Assembly (NCBI GenBank): GCA_038380435.1
Contig: JAWZYU010000693.1
Location: forward strand, 1-64,000
Length of the DNA: 64,000 nucleotides
Source of the DNA: Ryuthela nishihirai
Lineage: Eukaryota > Arthropoda > Arachnida > Araneae > Heptathelidae
Direction: 5' to 3'
Shown here: piece by piece, positions 34,216 to 44,980 of the stretch
Position numbering within the stretch: position 1 is the first letter of the stretch
Layout: every line of letters begins with the position of its first letter
The notes under the pieces: model-generated
Seen by the model: only the letters and a program-made list of their open reading frames with translations
What the model was told of the DNA's origin: nothing
The model's database searches: none
Position numbers and translations under genes: made by a program

Positions 34216-35607
34216 TCACACTGCGGTGGTGAAGACGTCGAGCCGTTCCTTGAGCGACGCTGCCGCCCGACCCCTCCTCTGGATCAAGACAGCAGAGACG
34301 TGCAAGGCGACGCCGAAGGCCGTGGCCACACACATCTTCGATCCCATGAAGAGCAGGACTGCGCGGTCGCCACCGGTGGACCGGAGCAGTCCTGCCACGG
34401 GAGGGTAGATGAGGTTGGCCACTCCCTGGAAGAGCCGCACCAGGGTGAAGGTGCCGTTCATGTTGTCGACTCCGTGATTCGAGCTAAGCAGGAGGGGGAT
34501 CAGGATGGTCCACACTCCGGTTCCCACTCCTGCGGCGACGGAGGCAACAACAAGCTGCCAGTACTCGCGGCAGAAAGGCAGTGAGATGACGGCTGCAGCC
34601 GAGACGGAGACGGCCGCGATGTATTCGGCTGTCCTCGGCAGGGGAGAGCGGCTGGCGAGAAGACCATACGAGAGGCGCACGACCAGGTCGCCGGCAGCAG
34701 AGTAGGCGAGAAGCAGCATGGCACTGCTCTTCTCGATCCCCAGCGACTTGGCGTGCTGGGGAATGTAGTGCAGGAAGTGAGGGTTGCCCATACCCATCGC
34801 GAAGATGGAAGCGCTCGTGAGGAGGAACAGGCCGTCCGTGAGGAAACGGAGGGACAGCCTCTCGGCGACCACCTTCGCGCAGGATCTGGGTGCCAGCTCT
34901 CCAGCTTCCGCGGGGGTCACGACGACGGCATCGTTGTTGCCGCCGGCGGGCACCTCGCGGAAGCGGTTCTCGGGCCGAACGAAGAGCAGGCCGCAGACTG
35001 CGATGAGCGTGAAGCAGCCGGCCAGCACGAGGAACGTGTAGTGCAGGCCGACCGCCAGCAGCAGCTCGTTGATCGCAGTGGGCAGGGCCATGGCCCCGAA
35101 GCAGCCTCCCGACAGGGCGACGGCCATCGCTGCCGGCCTCCGTGTCGTGAAGTACTTTCCAGTGCACACTATGCCGGTGGTGATGGCAAAGGATGCACCG
35201 ACCCCCATGAGGCCTCCAATGGTACCTATGAGGAAGGAACCGGAGGTGGCCAGGTAGCTGAGGGCAAGGCCAGCGCTGCACAGCAATCCGCCCAGACACA
35301 CGAGCGGCCTGTATCCGAAGGTAGACATGAGGATCCCTGTCACCGGTGAGAAGACCAGCGATAGGGTTCCTAGCAGCCCCGGGATCCAGGCCGCCTGGGA
35401 CGGAGATGTATCAGGAAACTCCAGGAAGATCGCCACCTTCAGAGCGCTGAAGGACTTGACGAATCCTGAAAGGAGAAAGGTTATGAGAAAGCAGCCACCA
35501 GCGACGGCCCACCCGTATCCTCCATCGGGTGGAACCATCTTGGTGGCTGTGGTGGCGTTGGCACGCTCTTCCTCTACTCCCTTCGTCGCTGCAACTGGAA
35601 CGGACAT
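34216..35607 (-). CDS. SLC16-family transporter-like protein, copy 8 (intact, with a different upstream region)
   Basis: The 463-residue frame is intact and matches copy 4. It is the only copy whose 5' side lacks the common 533-bp module with the CRE and TATA motifs. From 185 bp upstream of the ATG it has 1,222 bp of other DNA instead. If the common module contributes to expression, this copy should behave differently. The proximal splice acceptor is retained. Confidence 0.92.
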   Translation of the reverse strand: MSVPVAATKGVEEERANATTATKMVPPDGGYGWAVAGGCFLITFLLSGFVKSFSALKVAIFLEFPDTSPSQAAWIPGLLGTLSLVFSPVTGILMSTFGYRPLVCLGGLLCSAGLALSYLATSGSFLIGTIGGLMGVGASFAITTGIVCTGKYFTTRRPAAMAVALSGGCFGAMALPTAINELLLAVGLHYTFLVLAGCFTLIAVCGLLFVRPENRFREVPAGGNNDAVVVTPAEAGELAPRSCAKVVAERLSLRFLTDGLFLLTSASIFAMGMGNPHFLHYIPQHAKSLGIEKSSAMLLLAYSAAGDLVVRLSYGLLASRSPLPRTAEYIAAVSVSAAAVISLPFCREYWQLVVASVAAGVGTGVWTILIPLLLSSNHGVDNMNGTFTLVRLFQGVANLIYPPVAGLLRSTGGDRAVLLFMGSKMCVATAFGVALHVSAVLIQRRGRAAASLKERLDVFTTAV

Positions 35608-35628
35608 GGTGGAATCCGGCTCAGGTCA

Positions 35629-35659
35629 CTGCAAAAGAAGGAGAAAAAAATTAATAATT
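35629..35659 (-). promoter_or_regulatory. 3' splice acceptor before copy 8 ATG
   Basis: T7 tract plus CAG. It is kept although the DNA further upstream is replaced. A private C-to-G change follows at 35670. Confidence 0.6.
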
Positions 35660-36065
35660 AGAATTGGTAGAGCTAATATAAATCAGTAGTGCGTCGACTA
35701 AAGACCACTACAGACTATGCTGAAGAATACTGAACCAAAGAGTAAGCGAAAAGGTTACTATGAGGTAAAGTCGGGAGCTGGAAAACGCACGTGGCCCTAA
35801 GAGACTTTCTCCATAGGAGATCAGAGACGGTTGGATTTGAATTCGAATTTCTGCACACGAAACCCTTCCAGTGCAGCTGTGTGAAGCAAATCCTTAAGAA
35901 TGTGTTCCGAGCGATAGGTTGTGGAAAGAAGCGGAAAAGTGTCATTCTCCTATTTCACTTTCGGTCTTCATTTACTCTGAAAGCTTTCTTTCATCGTTAA
36001 CAAGATAATTGTGTGAATCTTCTGGAATTTCTTCTCTAGGTATATTAATTTTGCTTATTTTAAAG

Positions 36066-36253
36066 TACGGGTTTTCAACATTGGGTACGCGGTAAAAATT
36101 TTTTGGGTTACGCCGTGAGAGCTCAAAAGTCGCCATATCTAGTAGGAAAGTAAAAATAAGTATTGCTATAATATAAATATAGTTTTATCTATTAAAGATA
36201 TACGATACACATTTCCACGGGGTACGTGAAGCATAAAAGGTTAGGAATCACAG
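36066..36253. mobile_element. hAT-type MITE, 188 bp
   Basis: The element is flanked by a perfect 8-bp duplication, TTTTAAAG, at 36058-36065 and 36254-36261. Eight bases is the hAT superfamily target length. The right end, read inward, is CTGTGATTCCTAACC and the left end TACGGGTTTTCAAC. They are imperfect inverted repeats of the kind hAT MITEs carry (CAGNGNTTCNCAACC-like), followed on both sides by GGGTACG or CGTACCCC. It has no coding capacity, so it is non-autonomous, and the left terminus has diverged. Confidence 0.68.
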
Positions 36254-36407
36254 TTTTAAAGCATCAAATCTTGACTAAAATAATACAAAATTATGAAATA
36301 AAATTACTATACAAAATATGTGCTAATTACGATATTCTGCGAAGCAATTTCCTTTGGTAGTGAGGCAAAGATGGACATTGCACATAGTACATATATTATG
36401 CGTCCTG

Positions 36408-36725
36408 ACAGTTCTGTTTTTTTTTCTAAACGTTCCCGTTTACGTAATTGCGTTCGGCATACGTTCTATTTTGACATTCTGTATAAAAAATGCAGATAAG
36501 GTTATAATTAAATACAGTTCTGTTTTTTTCCTAAACGTTCCCGTTTACGTAATTGCGTTCGGCATACGTTCCATTTTGACATTCTGTATAAAAAATGCAG
36601 ATAAGGTTATAATTAAATACAGTTCTGTTTTTTTCCTAAACGTTCCCGTTTACGTAATTGCGTTCGGCATACGTTCCATTTTGACATTCTGTATAAAAAA
36701 TGCAGATAAGGTTATAATTAAATAC
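36408..36725. repeat. Three tandem copies of a 105-106-bp repeat
   Basis: The repeats begin with ACAGTTCTGTTT at 36408, 36514 and 36619. They are nearly identical, differing in the T run and one C/T. The plus strand stays open through all three (a 35-residue hydrophobic repeat), but this follows from a period divisible by three and is not evidence of a gene. The array is absent from all other spacers. Confidence 0.9.
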
Positions 36726-38641
36726 GACAATCACCAATTTTAAAATGGGAAAAATGTTTCCCTTAGTCGTGAAAGAGTTAAGAATTTAATAAAAAACAAT
36801 GTAATGTGCCTACAACAGAAGTTGCTAATGCTACATACATTATCTACTCGTGCAATATTAATATAACCCTTGTGATTACGAATAATATTTTATTTAGTTT
36901 GTTGAAATGGGATATTTTAATTTTTTCGGTACATTAACTTTCAATATTTCAGGTAAGAGCGACTAATAAAACTAGCATGTCCAATGTTTTGTGCTGTGAG
37001 AATATATGACGTTCATAATAGACTTTTTTTCTTGAAATTTCCGTCATATCTATCTATTCTACCAACGCATGGAACTCCAGAAGAGTTTATCAAATGTTGT
37101 TTTTGATCTAAATTGGGACTGATTTTGCTGTAGGAATCGTTTCCTCTGGCATAAACGTTAGAAAGGATCCAAATTAATATATTTTTGCCTTAACGAATAA
37201 TGGAGAAAAAAATGTCGTTTATTTAAATAAAATATCTCAGCTATTTTTGCCTAAATGAAACGGAAAATTTTCTTCTTATTAAATTCTTTCATTTGCTACA
37301 GTAAATAAGCCATTCTAGAGTAAATAAGCTATTATATTAAGCTTATTTTGCTAGAGTAAATAAGCTTTCATTTGCTAGAGTAATTTCTAACCGCTTGGGT
37401 GAAGTTACCTTTACGTTTTGCCCTGCTATGCTTGTTTGGGAAAAGCTTTTCTGAATATCCTTTAATTACTCTATATGATTTCGCAAACGTATATCAGTTT
37501 ATAAGGGGACATCGTATTTTGAAGTTTTCCGATTTATTGGTATATCTAGTGTGAGGTAATTCTGTCGGAATAATTTTTCACTGCATAAGAAACTAACGGC
37601 TACTCACCACACTTCCCTTAATTGTCCGGATGATTTTAGAGAGGTATAAAAGTGTAAAACTGAAAAATGAATCTAACACGGAAAAATCTAAATCTGACAA
37701 CAAAGGACAACCTATATATGACGTAGCAACGGTCTGCCCTACGCAACAGTACTCTCTGAAGGCTTTCATATCGTATATTATTTTCGCTGCGCAACAATTG
37801 GAATTCGAAAAAAACAATTGTTGTTCCTCAATTGTTATCGGTTGGCTTCGAAAAACGATGCTATGGATTCGTGGTTGTTTTACTCGGCCTTTGATCGAAC
37901 GGAGACTTCCATTCCCTTTCCTTCCTGTCGACGGAGAATTTCAGAGCAAGTGTGTTATGCGATCCCTTTTTTTTTTGTCACACTATCGTTTTATTTCTTT
38001 TAGTTCTTCTGTAGGAGAGGGTCTATGGGTTGTGCGATCCACTTAGAGGTTCGATCGTGCCCATACCTGTGCTTTCCACAGACGTGAGTTATATGCTGTT
38101 TCTCCTAGAGTAGAGTGATTCACTGGATTTTTTTTTTTTTAAAGGTTTTCTAGGTTTTCCTTAGGAATTGGCATTATTCCTGGGATTTTATTTGCTCACT
38201 TGTTCCTACCGCTTGGGTCGTGTCGGTCTTTCTTACTTCTGAGCAGCACTTTTTTTGCACACAATGGGCTAAAGGTCCAGGTCCCATAGACCACGAAGGC
38301 TCAGAGTAGGTTGGGGGGTACCCACTGGATCACCCAGTGGGGGGACAAGATGGTAGACTCCCCTCAAGGCCATCCAGCGTGTTCTTTAACGTGCACAGGA
38401 TATGGCCCTCCCGCACACGGAGCCACGGCCTAATGTCCCATCCGACGGACGGAGGTCATTCCAATACCATCGGTGTCCTCTACTGACCGCGGGTAGGGCG
38501 GAGATTAATGTAAACGCAGGAAGAGACTTATGGGTGGAGGGTCACCAGCGTGTGAATTTACTTTTTAAGTGTTCTGACCTCCTCCTCCAACCCTTCGAAC
38601 AAAATAACAGGGAGGTGTTTTGTGAATTGGGTTTCGATGCC

Positions 38642-39479
38642 GTGTGAAAATAATTTAATGTTTGGTGTATTCCCCCGCTCTAAGGGGAAGTGGTTATGTG
38701 GTTAGGGTGTAGGTGTCGCGTGAAATTTTTTCGGTGTACTCTCCCCCCTAACAGGAAGGGGTTATGTGGCTTGGTTTTAGGTAGCGTGTGAAAATTTTTT
38801 TGTGTATTCCCCCCCCCCCTCTAAGAGGAAGGGGTTATGTTGGTTGGGTGTAGGTATCGTGTGAAATTTTTTCGATGAACTCTCCCCCCCTAACAGGAAG
38901 GGGTCATGTCGGTTGGTTGTAGGTAGCTTGTGAAAATTTTTTGGTGTAATCCCACAGTCCAATAGGAAGGGGTTATTTGGGTTGGGTGTAGGTATCCTGT
39001 GAAAATTTTTCGGTGTACTCTCCCCCCCCATAAGAGGAAGGGGTTATGTTGGTTGGTTGTAGGTAGCGTGTGAAATTTTTTTGGTGTATTCCCACCGTCC
39101 AAAAGGAAGGGGTTATGTGGATTAGGTGTAGGTATCGTGTGAAATTTTTTCGGTGTACTCTCCCCCCCATAAGAGGAAGGGGTTATGTTGGTTGGTTGTA
39201 GGTAGCGTGTGAAATTTTTTTGGTGTATTCCCACCGTCCAAAAGGAAGGGGTTATGTGGATTAGGTGTAGGTATCGTGTGAAATTTTTTCGGTGTACTCT
39301 CCCCCCCCCCCCTTCCATAAGAGGAAGGGGCTATGTGGGTTGGTTGTAGGTAGCGTGTGAAAATTTTTTGGTGTATTCCCACCGTCCAATAGGAAGGGGT
39401 TGTGTGAAATTTTTTCGGTGTATCCCCCCCTCCTCTAAGAGGAAGGGGTTATGTGGGTTGGGTGTCGAGGACCTGTGAA
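38642..39479. repeat. 69-bp-period minisatellite, spacer 8
   Basis: 838 bp with a C12 run. It is ordinary although this spacer is altered elsewhere. Confidence 0.92.
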
Positions 39480-39941
39480 TTATTTTTTTTTCTTTTGTAC
39501 CTTATTATGAAGTGTCGGGTGACTCTCAACTTCCCTTCACACTTTATCCAGGCTTAGGACTGGCAGCGCATTGCGCTGGCGTGTTTAAAAGTTGTCTGTC
39601 TCTCTGGTGGACTTGGTATCATAGCACAATGTGCAGAGTTTTACAACGACATAGAAAAAAGAATACAATGCACAGCAAAAGTGACATACAAACAATACAA
39701 ACATACAGGAAACAGCGAGAGTGTCTTCTCTTTGCTTTTAAGAAATTTTTTATATTTTTTTTTATTTTTGAACATTTAAATTTTTTTTTTTTTATTTTTG
39801 AACATTTAAATATTTTTTTTTTTTTGGTTTTTTGATTTTCACTTAATTCTTCTTTCAGTTTTTCCTGTTTAGGATGCCAAACCCTTCCCGGACATGGTAG
39901 TCAGTCCCGGAAGGGGAGGCCACTTCCCGATAGCTGCGACA

Positions 39942-41333
39942 TCACACTGCGGTGGTGAAGACGTCGAGCCGTTCCTTGAGCGACGCTGCCGCCCGACCCC
40001 TCCTCTGGATCAAGACAGCAGAGACGTGCAAGGCGACGCCGAAGGCCGTGGCCACACACATCTTCGATCCCATGAAGAGCAGGACTGCGCGGTCGCCACC
40101 GGTGGACCGGAGCAGTCCTGCCACGGGAGGGTAGATGAGGTTGGCCACTCCCTGGAAGAGCCGCACCAGGGTGAAGGTGCCGTTCATGTTGTCGACTCCG
40201 TGATTCGAGCTAAGCAGGAGGGGGATCAGGATGGTCCACACTCCGGTTCCCACTCCTGCGGCGACGGAGGCAACAACAAGCTGCCAGTACTCGCGGCAGA
40301 AAGGCAGTGAGATGACGGCTGCAGCCGAGACGGAGACGGCCGCGATGTATTCGGCTGTCCTCGGCAGGGGAGAGCGGCTGGCGAGAAGACCATACGAGAG
40401 GCGCACGACCAGGTCGCCGGCAGCAGAGTAGGCGAGAAGCAGCATGGCACTGCTCTTCTCGATCCCCAGCGACTTGGCGTGCTGGGGAATGTAGTGCAGG
40501 AAGTGAGGGTTGCCCATACCCATCGCGAAGATGGAAGCGCTCGTGAGGAGGAACAGGCCGTCCGTGAGGAAACGGAGGGACAGCCTCTCGGCGACCACCT
40601 TCGCGCAGGATCTGGGTGCCAGCTCTCCAGCTTCCGCGGGGGTCACGACGACGGCATCGTTGTTGCCGCCGGCGGGCACCTCGCGGAAGCGGTTCTCGGG
40701 CCGAACGAAGAGCAGGCCGCAGACTGCGATGAGCGTGAAGCAGCCGGCCAGCACGAGGAACGTGTAGTGCAGGCCGACCGCCAGCAGCAGCTCGTTGATC
40801 GCAGTGGGCAGGGCCATGGCCCCGAAGCAGCCTCCCGACAGGGCGACGGCCATCGCTGCCGGCCTCCGTGTCGTGAAGTACTTTCCAGTGCACACTATGC
40901 CGGTGGTGATGGCAAAGGATGCACCGACCCCCATGAGGCCTCCAATGGTACCTATGAGGAAGGAACCGGAGGTGGCCAGGTAGCTGAGGGCAAGGCCAGC
41001 GCTGCACAGCAATCCGCCCAGACACACGAGCGGCCTGTATCCGAAGGTAGACATGAGGATCCCTGTCACCGGTGAGAAGACCAGCGATAGGGTTCCTAGC
41101 AGCCCCGGGATCCAGGCCGCCTGGGACGGAGATGTATCAGGAAACTCCAGGAAGATCGCCACCTTCAGAGCGCTGAAGGACTTGACGAATCCTGAAAGGA
41201 GAAAGGTTATGAGAAAGCAGCCACCAGCGACGGCCCACCCGTATCCTCCATCGGGTGGAACCATCTTGGTGGCTGTGGTGGCGTTGGCACGCTCTTCCTC
41301 TACTCCCTTCGTCGCTGCAACTGGAACGGACAT
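39942..41333 (-). CDS. SLC16-family transporter-like protein, copy 9 (intact)
   Basis: The 463-residue frame matches copy 4. The variant spacer 8 lies on its 3' side, but the first 2.9 kb downstream of the stop is ordinary array sequence, so its 3' signals are normal. Confidence 0.93.
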   Translation of the reverse strand: MSVPVAATKGVEEERANATTATKMVPPDGGYGWAVAGGCFLITFLLSGFVKSFSALKVAIFLEFPDTSPSQAAWIPGLLGTLSLVFSPVTGILMSTFGYRPLVCLGGLLCSAGLALSYLATSGSFLIGTIGGLMGVGASFAITTGIVCTGKYFTTRRPAAMAVALSGGCFGAMALPTAINELLLAVGLHYTFLVLAGCFTLIAVCGLLFVRPENRFREVPAGGNNDAVVVTPAEAGELAPRSCAKVVAERLSLRFLTDGLFLLTSASIFAMGMGNPHFLHYIPQHAKSLGIEKSSAMLLLAYSAAGDLVVRLSYGLLASRSPLPRTAEYIAAVSVSAAAVISLPFCREYWQLVVASVAAGVGTGVWTILIPLLLSSNHGVDNMNGTFTLVRLFQGVANLIYPPVAGLLRSTGGDRAVLLFMGSKMCVATAFGVALHVSAVLIQRRGRAAASLKERLDVFTTAV

Positions 41334-41354
41334 GGTGGAATCCGGCTCAGGTCA

Positions 41355-41385
41355 CTGCAAAAGAAGGAGAAAAAAAATTAATAAT
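41355..41385 (-). promoter_or_regulatory. 3' splice acceptor before copy 9 ATG
   Basis: T8 tract plus CAG, identical to copy 5. Confidence 0.62.
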
Positions 41386-41815
41386 TAGAATTGGTACAGC
41401 TAATATAAATCAGTAGTGCGTCGACTAAAGACCACTACAGACTATGCTGAAGAATACTGAACCAAAGAGTAAGCGAAAAGGTTACTATGAGGTAAAGTCG
41501 GGAGCTGGAAAACGCACGTCTGTAGCTGTCAGTGGTCGCAGAGCAAAGGGACGGGCGTTGCACTCAGTGGCACGAGTTGTAAAACCCGTTGGCGTCAGGG
41601 GGAAAACCCAGGGGATTAGTAAAACCCGTTGGCGTCAGGGAGAAAACCCACGGGTTTACCTACTACCGGTCGTACAAGGTTCGGGTTTCGCGCTGCCATC
41701 TATGTGCAAGCATGGGAACTAATTTTTCTTCACCTATCCCCATTTTTTTCCCTTGCTCCACCGAGTGGTACATATGTATATGTATATATTTTTTTTTATT
41801 TCATTTTTTCCAGCG

Positions 41816-41849
41816 TGACGTCACCTGCAAACGAGACAGTGCTATATAT
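41816..41849 (+). promoter_or_regulatory. CRE palindrome and TATA box, spacer 9
   Basis: Both motifs are unchanged. Confidence 0.5.
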
Positions 41850-43680
41850 GCGAGAAGAATATGGGGCAAGTAGAGTATACACAAGTTTATTAAAGTTTAT
41901 AAGATAACGATAGGAAATTTTAAAGTAATTTTCCTAATAAAATAAACAACCAGTACCAAATGTTTCTAAAATAATTCAATACCAGATGTTTACCGATCGT
42001 CAAACTACTCACGTGTTGACAATTCGATTTCGTTACCATCGTTGAAAGGTTGATAATAGACTTTTTTTTCTTGAAATTTCCGTCATATCTATCTATTCTA
42101 CCAACGCATGGAACTCCAGAAGAGTTTATCAAATGTTGTTTTTGATCTAAATTGGGACTGATTTTGCTGTAGGAATCGTTTCCTCTGGCATAAACGTTAG
42201 AAAGGATCCAAATTAATATATTTTTGCCTTAACGAATAATGGAGAAAAAAATGTCGTTTATTTAAATAAAATATCTCAGCTATTTTTGCCTAAATGAAAC
42301 GGAAAATTTTCTTCTTATTAAATTCTTTCATTTGCTACAGTAAATAAGCCATTCTAGAGTAAATAAGCTATTATATTAAGCTTATTTTGCTAGAGTAAAT
42401 AAGCTTTCATTTGCTAGAGTAATTTCTAACCGCTTGGGTGAAGTTACCTTTACGTTTTGCCCTGCTATGCTTGTTTGGGAAAAGCTTTTCTGAATATCCT
42501 TTAATTACTCTATATGATTTCGCAAACGTATATCAGTTTATAAGGGGACATCGTATTTTGAAGTTTTCCGATTTATTGGTATATCTAGTGTGAGGTAATT
42601 CTGTCGGAATAATTTTTCACTGCATAAGAAACTAACGGCTACTCACCACACTTCCCTTAATTGTCCGGATGATTTTAGAGAGGTATAAAAGTGTAAAACT
42701 GAAAAATGAATCTAACACGGAAAAATCTAAATCTGACAACAAAGGACAACCTATATATGACGTAGCAACGGTCTGCCCTACGCAACAGTACTCTCTGAAG
42801 GCTTTCATATCGTATATTATTTTCGCTGCGCAACAATTGGAATTCGAAAAAAACAATTGTTGTTCCTCAATTGTTATCGGTTGGCTTCGAAAAACGATGC
42901 TATGGATTCGTGGTTGTTTTACTCGGCCTTTGATCGAACGGAGACTTCCATTCCCTTTCCTTCCTGTCGACGGAGAATTTCAGAGCAAGTGTGTTATGCG
43001 ATCCCTTTTTTTTTTGTCACACTATCGTTTTATTTCTTTTAGTTCTTCTGTAGGAGAGGGTCTATGGGTTGTGCGATCCACTTAGAGGTTCGATCGTGCC
43101 CATACCTGTGCTTTCCACAGACGTGAGTTATATGCTGTTTCTCCTAGAGTAGAGTGATTCACTGGATTTTTTTTTTTTTAAAGGTTTTCTAGGTTTTCCT
43201 TAGGAATTGGCATTATTCCTGGGATTTTATTTGCTCACTTGTTCCTACCGCTTGGGTCGTGTCGGTCTTTCTTACTTCTGAGCAGCACTTTTTTTGCACA
43301 CAATGGGCTAAAGGTCCAGGTCCCATAGACCACGAAGGCTCAGAGTAGGTTGGGGGGTACCCACTGGATCACCCAGTGGGGGGACAAGATGGTAGACTCC
43401 CCTCAAGGCCATCCAGCGTGTTCTTTAACGTGCACAGGATATGGCCCTCCCGCACACGGAGCCACGGCCTAATGTCCCATCCGACGGACGGAGGTCATTC
43501 CAATACCATCGGTGTCCTCTACTGACCGCGGGTAGGGCGGAGATTAATGTAAACGCAGGAAGAGACTTATGGGTGGAGGGTCACCAGCGTGTGAATTTAC
43601 TTTTTAAGTGTTCTGACCTCCTCCTCCAACCCTTCGAACAAAATAACAGGGAGGTGTTTTGTGAATTGGGTTTCGATGCC

Positions 43681-44518
43681 GTGTGAAAATAATTTAATGT
43701 TTGGTGTATTCCCCCGCTCTAAGGGGAAGTGGTTATGTGGTTAGGGTGTAGGTGTCGCGTGAAATTTTTTCGGTGTACTCTCCCCCCTAACAGGAAGGGG
43801 TTATGTGGCTTGGTTTTAGGTAGCGTGTGAAAATTTTTTTGTGTATTCCCCCCCCCCCTCTAAGAGGAAGGGGTTATGTTGGTTGGGTGTAGGTATCGTG
43901 TGAAATTTTTTCGACGAACTCTCCCCCCCTAACAGGAAGGGGTCATGTCGGTTGGTTGTAGGTAGCTTGTGAAAATTTTTTGGTGTAATCCCACAGTCCA
44001 ATAGGAAGGGGTTATTTGGGTTGGGTGTAGGTATCCTGTGAAAATTTTTCGGTGTACTCTCCCCCCCCATAAGAGGAAGGGGTTATGTTGGTTGGTTGTA
44101 GGTAGCGTGTGAAATTTTTTTGGTGTATTCCCACCGTCCAAAAGGAAGGGGTTATGTGGATTAGGTGTAGGTATCGTGTGAAATTTTTTCGGTGTACTCT
44201 CCCCCCCATAAGAGGAAGGGGTTATGTTGGTTGGTTGTAGGTAGCGTGTGAAATTTTTTTGGTGTATTCCCACCGTCCAAAAGGAAGGGGTTATGTGGAT
44301 TAGGTGTAGGTATCGTGTGAAATTTTTTCGGTGTACTCTCCCCCCCCCCCCTTCCATAAGAGGAAGGGGCTATGTGGGTTGGTTGTAGGTAGCGTGTGAA
44401 AATTTTTTGGTGTATTCCCACCGTCCAATAGGAAGGGGTTGTGTGAAATTTTTTCGGTGTATCCCCCCCTCCTCTAAGAGGAAGGGGTTATGTGGGTTGG
44501 GTGTCGAGGACCTGTGAA
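43681..44518. repeat. 69-bp-period minisatellite, spacer 9
   Basis: 838 bp with a C12 run and the C variant at 43915. Confidence 0.92.
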
Positions 44519-44980
44519 TTATTTTTTTTTCTTTTGTACCTTATTATGAAGTGTCGGGTGACTCTCAACTTCCCTTCACACTTTATCCAGGCTTAGGACT
44601 GGCAGCGCATTGCGCTGGCGTGTTTAAAAGTTGTCTGTCTCTCTGGTGGACTTGGTATCATAGCACAATGTGCAGAGTTTTACAACGACATAGAAAAAAG
44701 AATACAATGCACAGCAAAAGTGACATACAAACAATACAAACATACAGGAAACAGCGAGAGTGTCTTCTCTTTGCTTTTAAGAAATTTTTTATATTTTTTT
44801 TTATTTTTGAACATTTAAATTTTTTTTTTTTTATTTTTGAACATTTAAATATTTTTTTTTTTTTGGTTTTTTGATTTTCACTTAATTCTTCTTTCAGTTT
44901 TTCCTGTTTAGGATGCCAAACCCTTCCCGGACATGGTAGTCAGTCCCGGAAGGGGAGGCCACTTCCCGATAGCTGCGACA

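Larger units (their letters stand above)
35793..37014. other. 1,222-bp segment unique to spacer 8
   Basis: The left breakpoint follows GCACGT at 35787-35792 and the right one precedes ATAATAGAC at 37015. ACGT occurs at both ends, which suggests a microhomology-type or conversion junction. It contains the MITE and the triplicated repeat annotated separately. The rest (35793-36057 and 36726-37014) has no recognised gene. Small frames at 35791-36000 (+) and 35715-35945 (-) cross the junction and have no known family features. Confidence 0.9.
35608..39941. other. Spacer 8, variant with replaced segment
   Basis: It is 4,334 bp. The first 185 bp and everything from 37015 onward match the array. 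Bases 35793-37014 are unrelated to any other spacer and take the place of the 533-bp module at 20675-21207. The 40-bp duplication, CRE, TATA and AATAAA pair are therefore missing here. Confidence 0.9.
41334..44980. other. Spacer 9
   Basis: It is 3,647 bp with the ordinary layout. It carries C at 43915, the variant also seen in spacers 5 and 10. No gene recognised. Confidence 0.87.

Noticed and set aside
35715..36000. Small frames on both strands at the left edge of the unique segment
   Set aside because: They cross the breakpoint with array sequence and lack domain features. Treated as chance.
36354..36743. 129-residue frame with a 35-residue hydrophobic repeat in spacer 8
   Set aside because: It arises from the triplicated 105-106-bp DNA repeat. 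There is no start context, family match or flanking gene structure.
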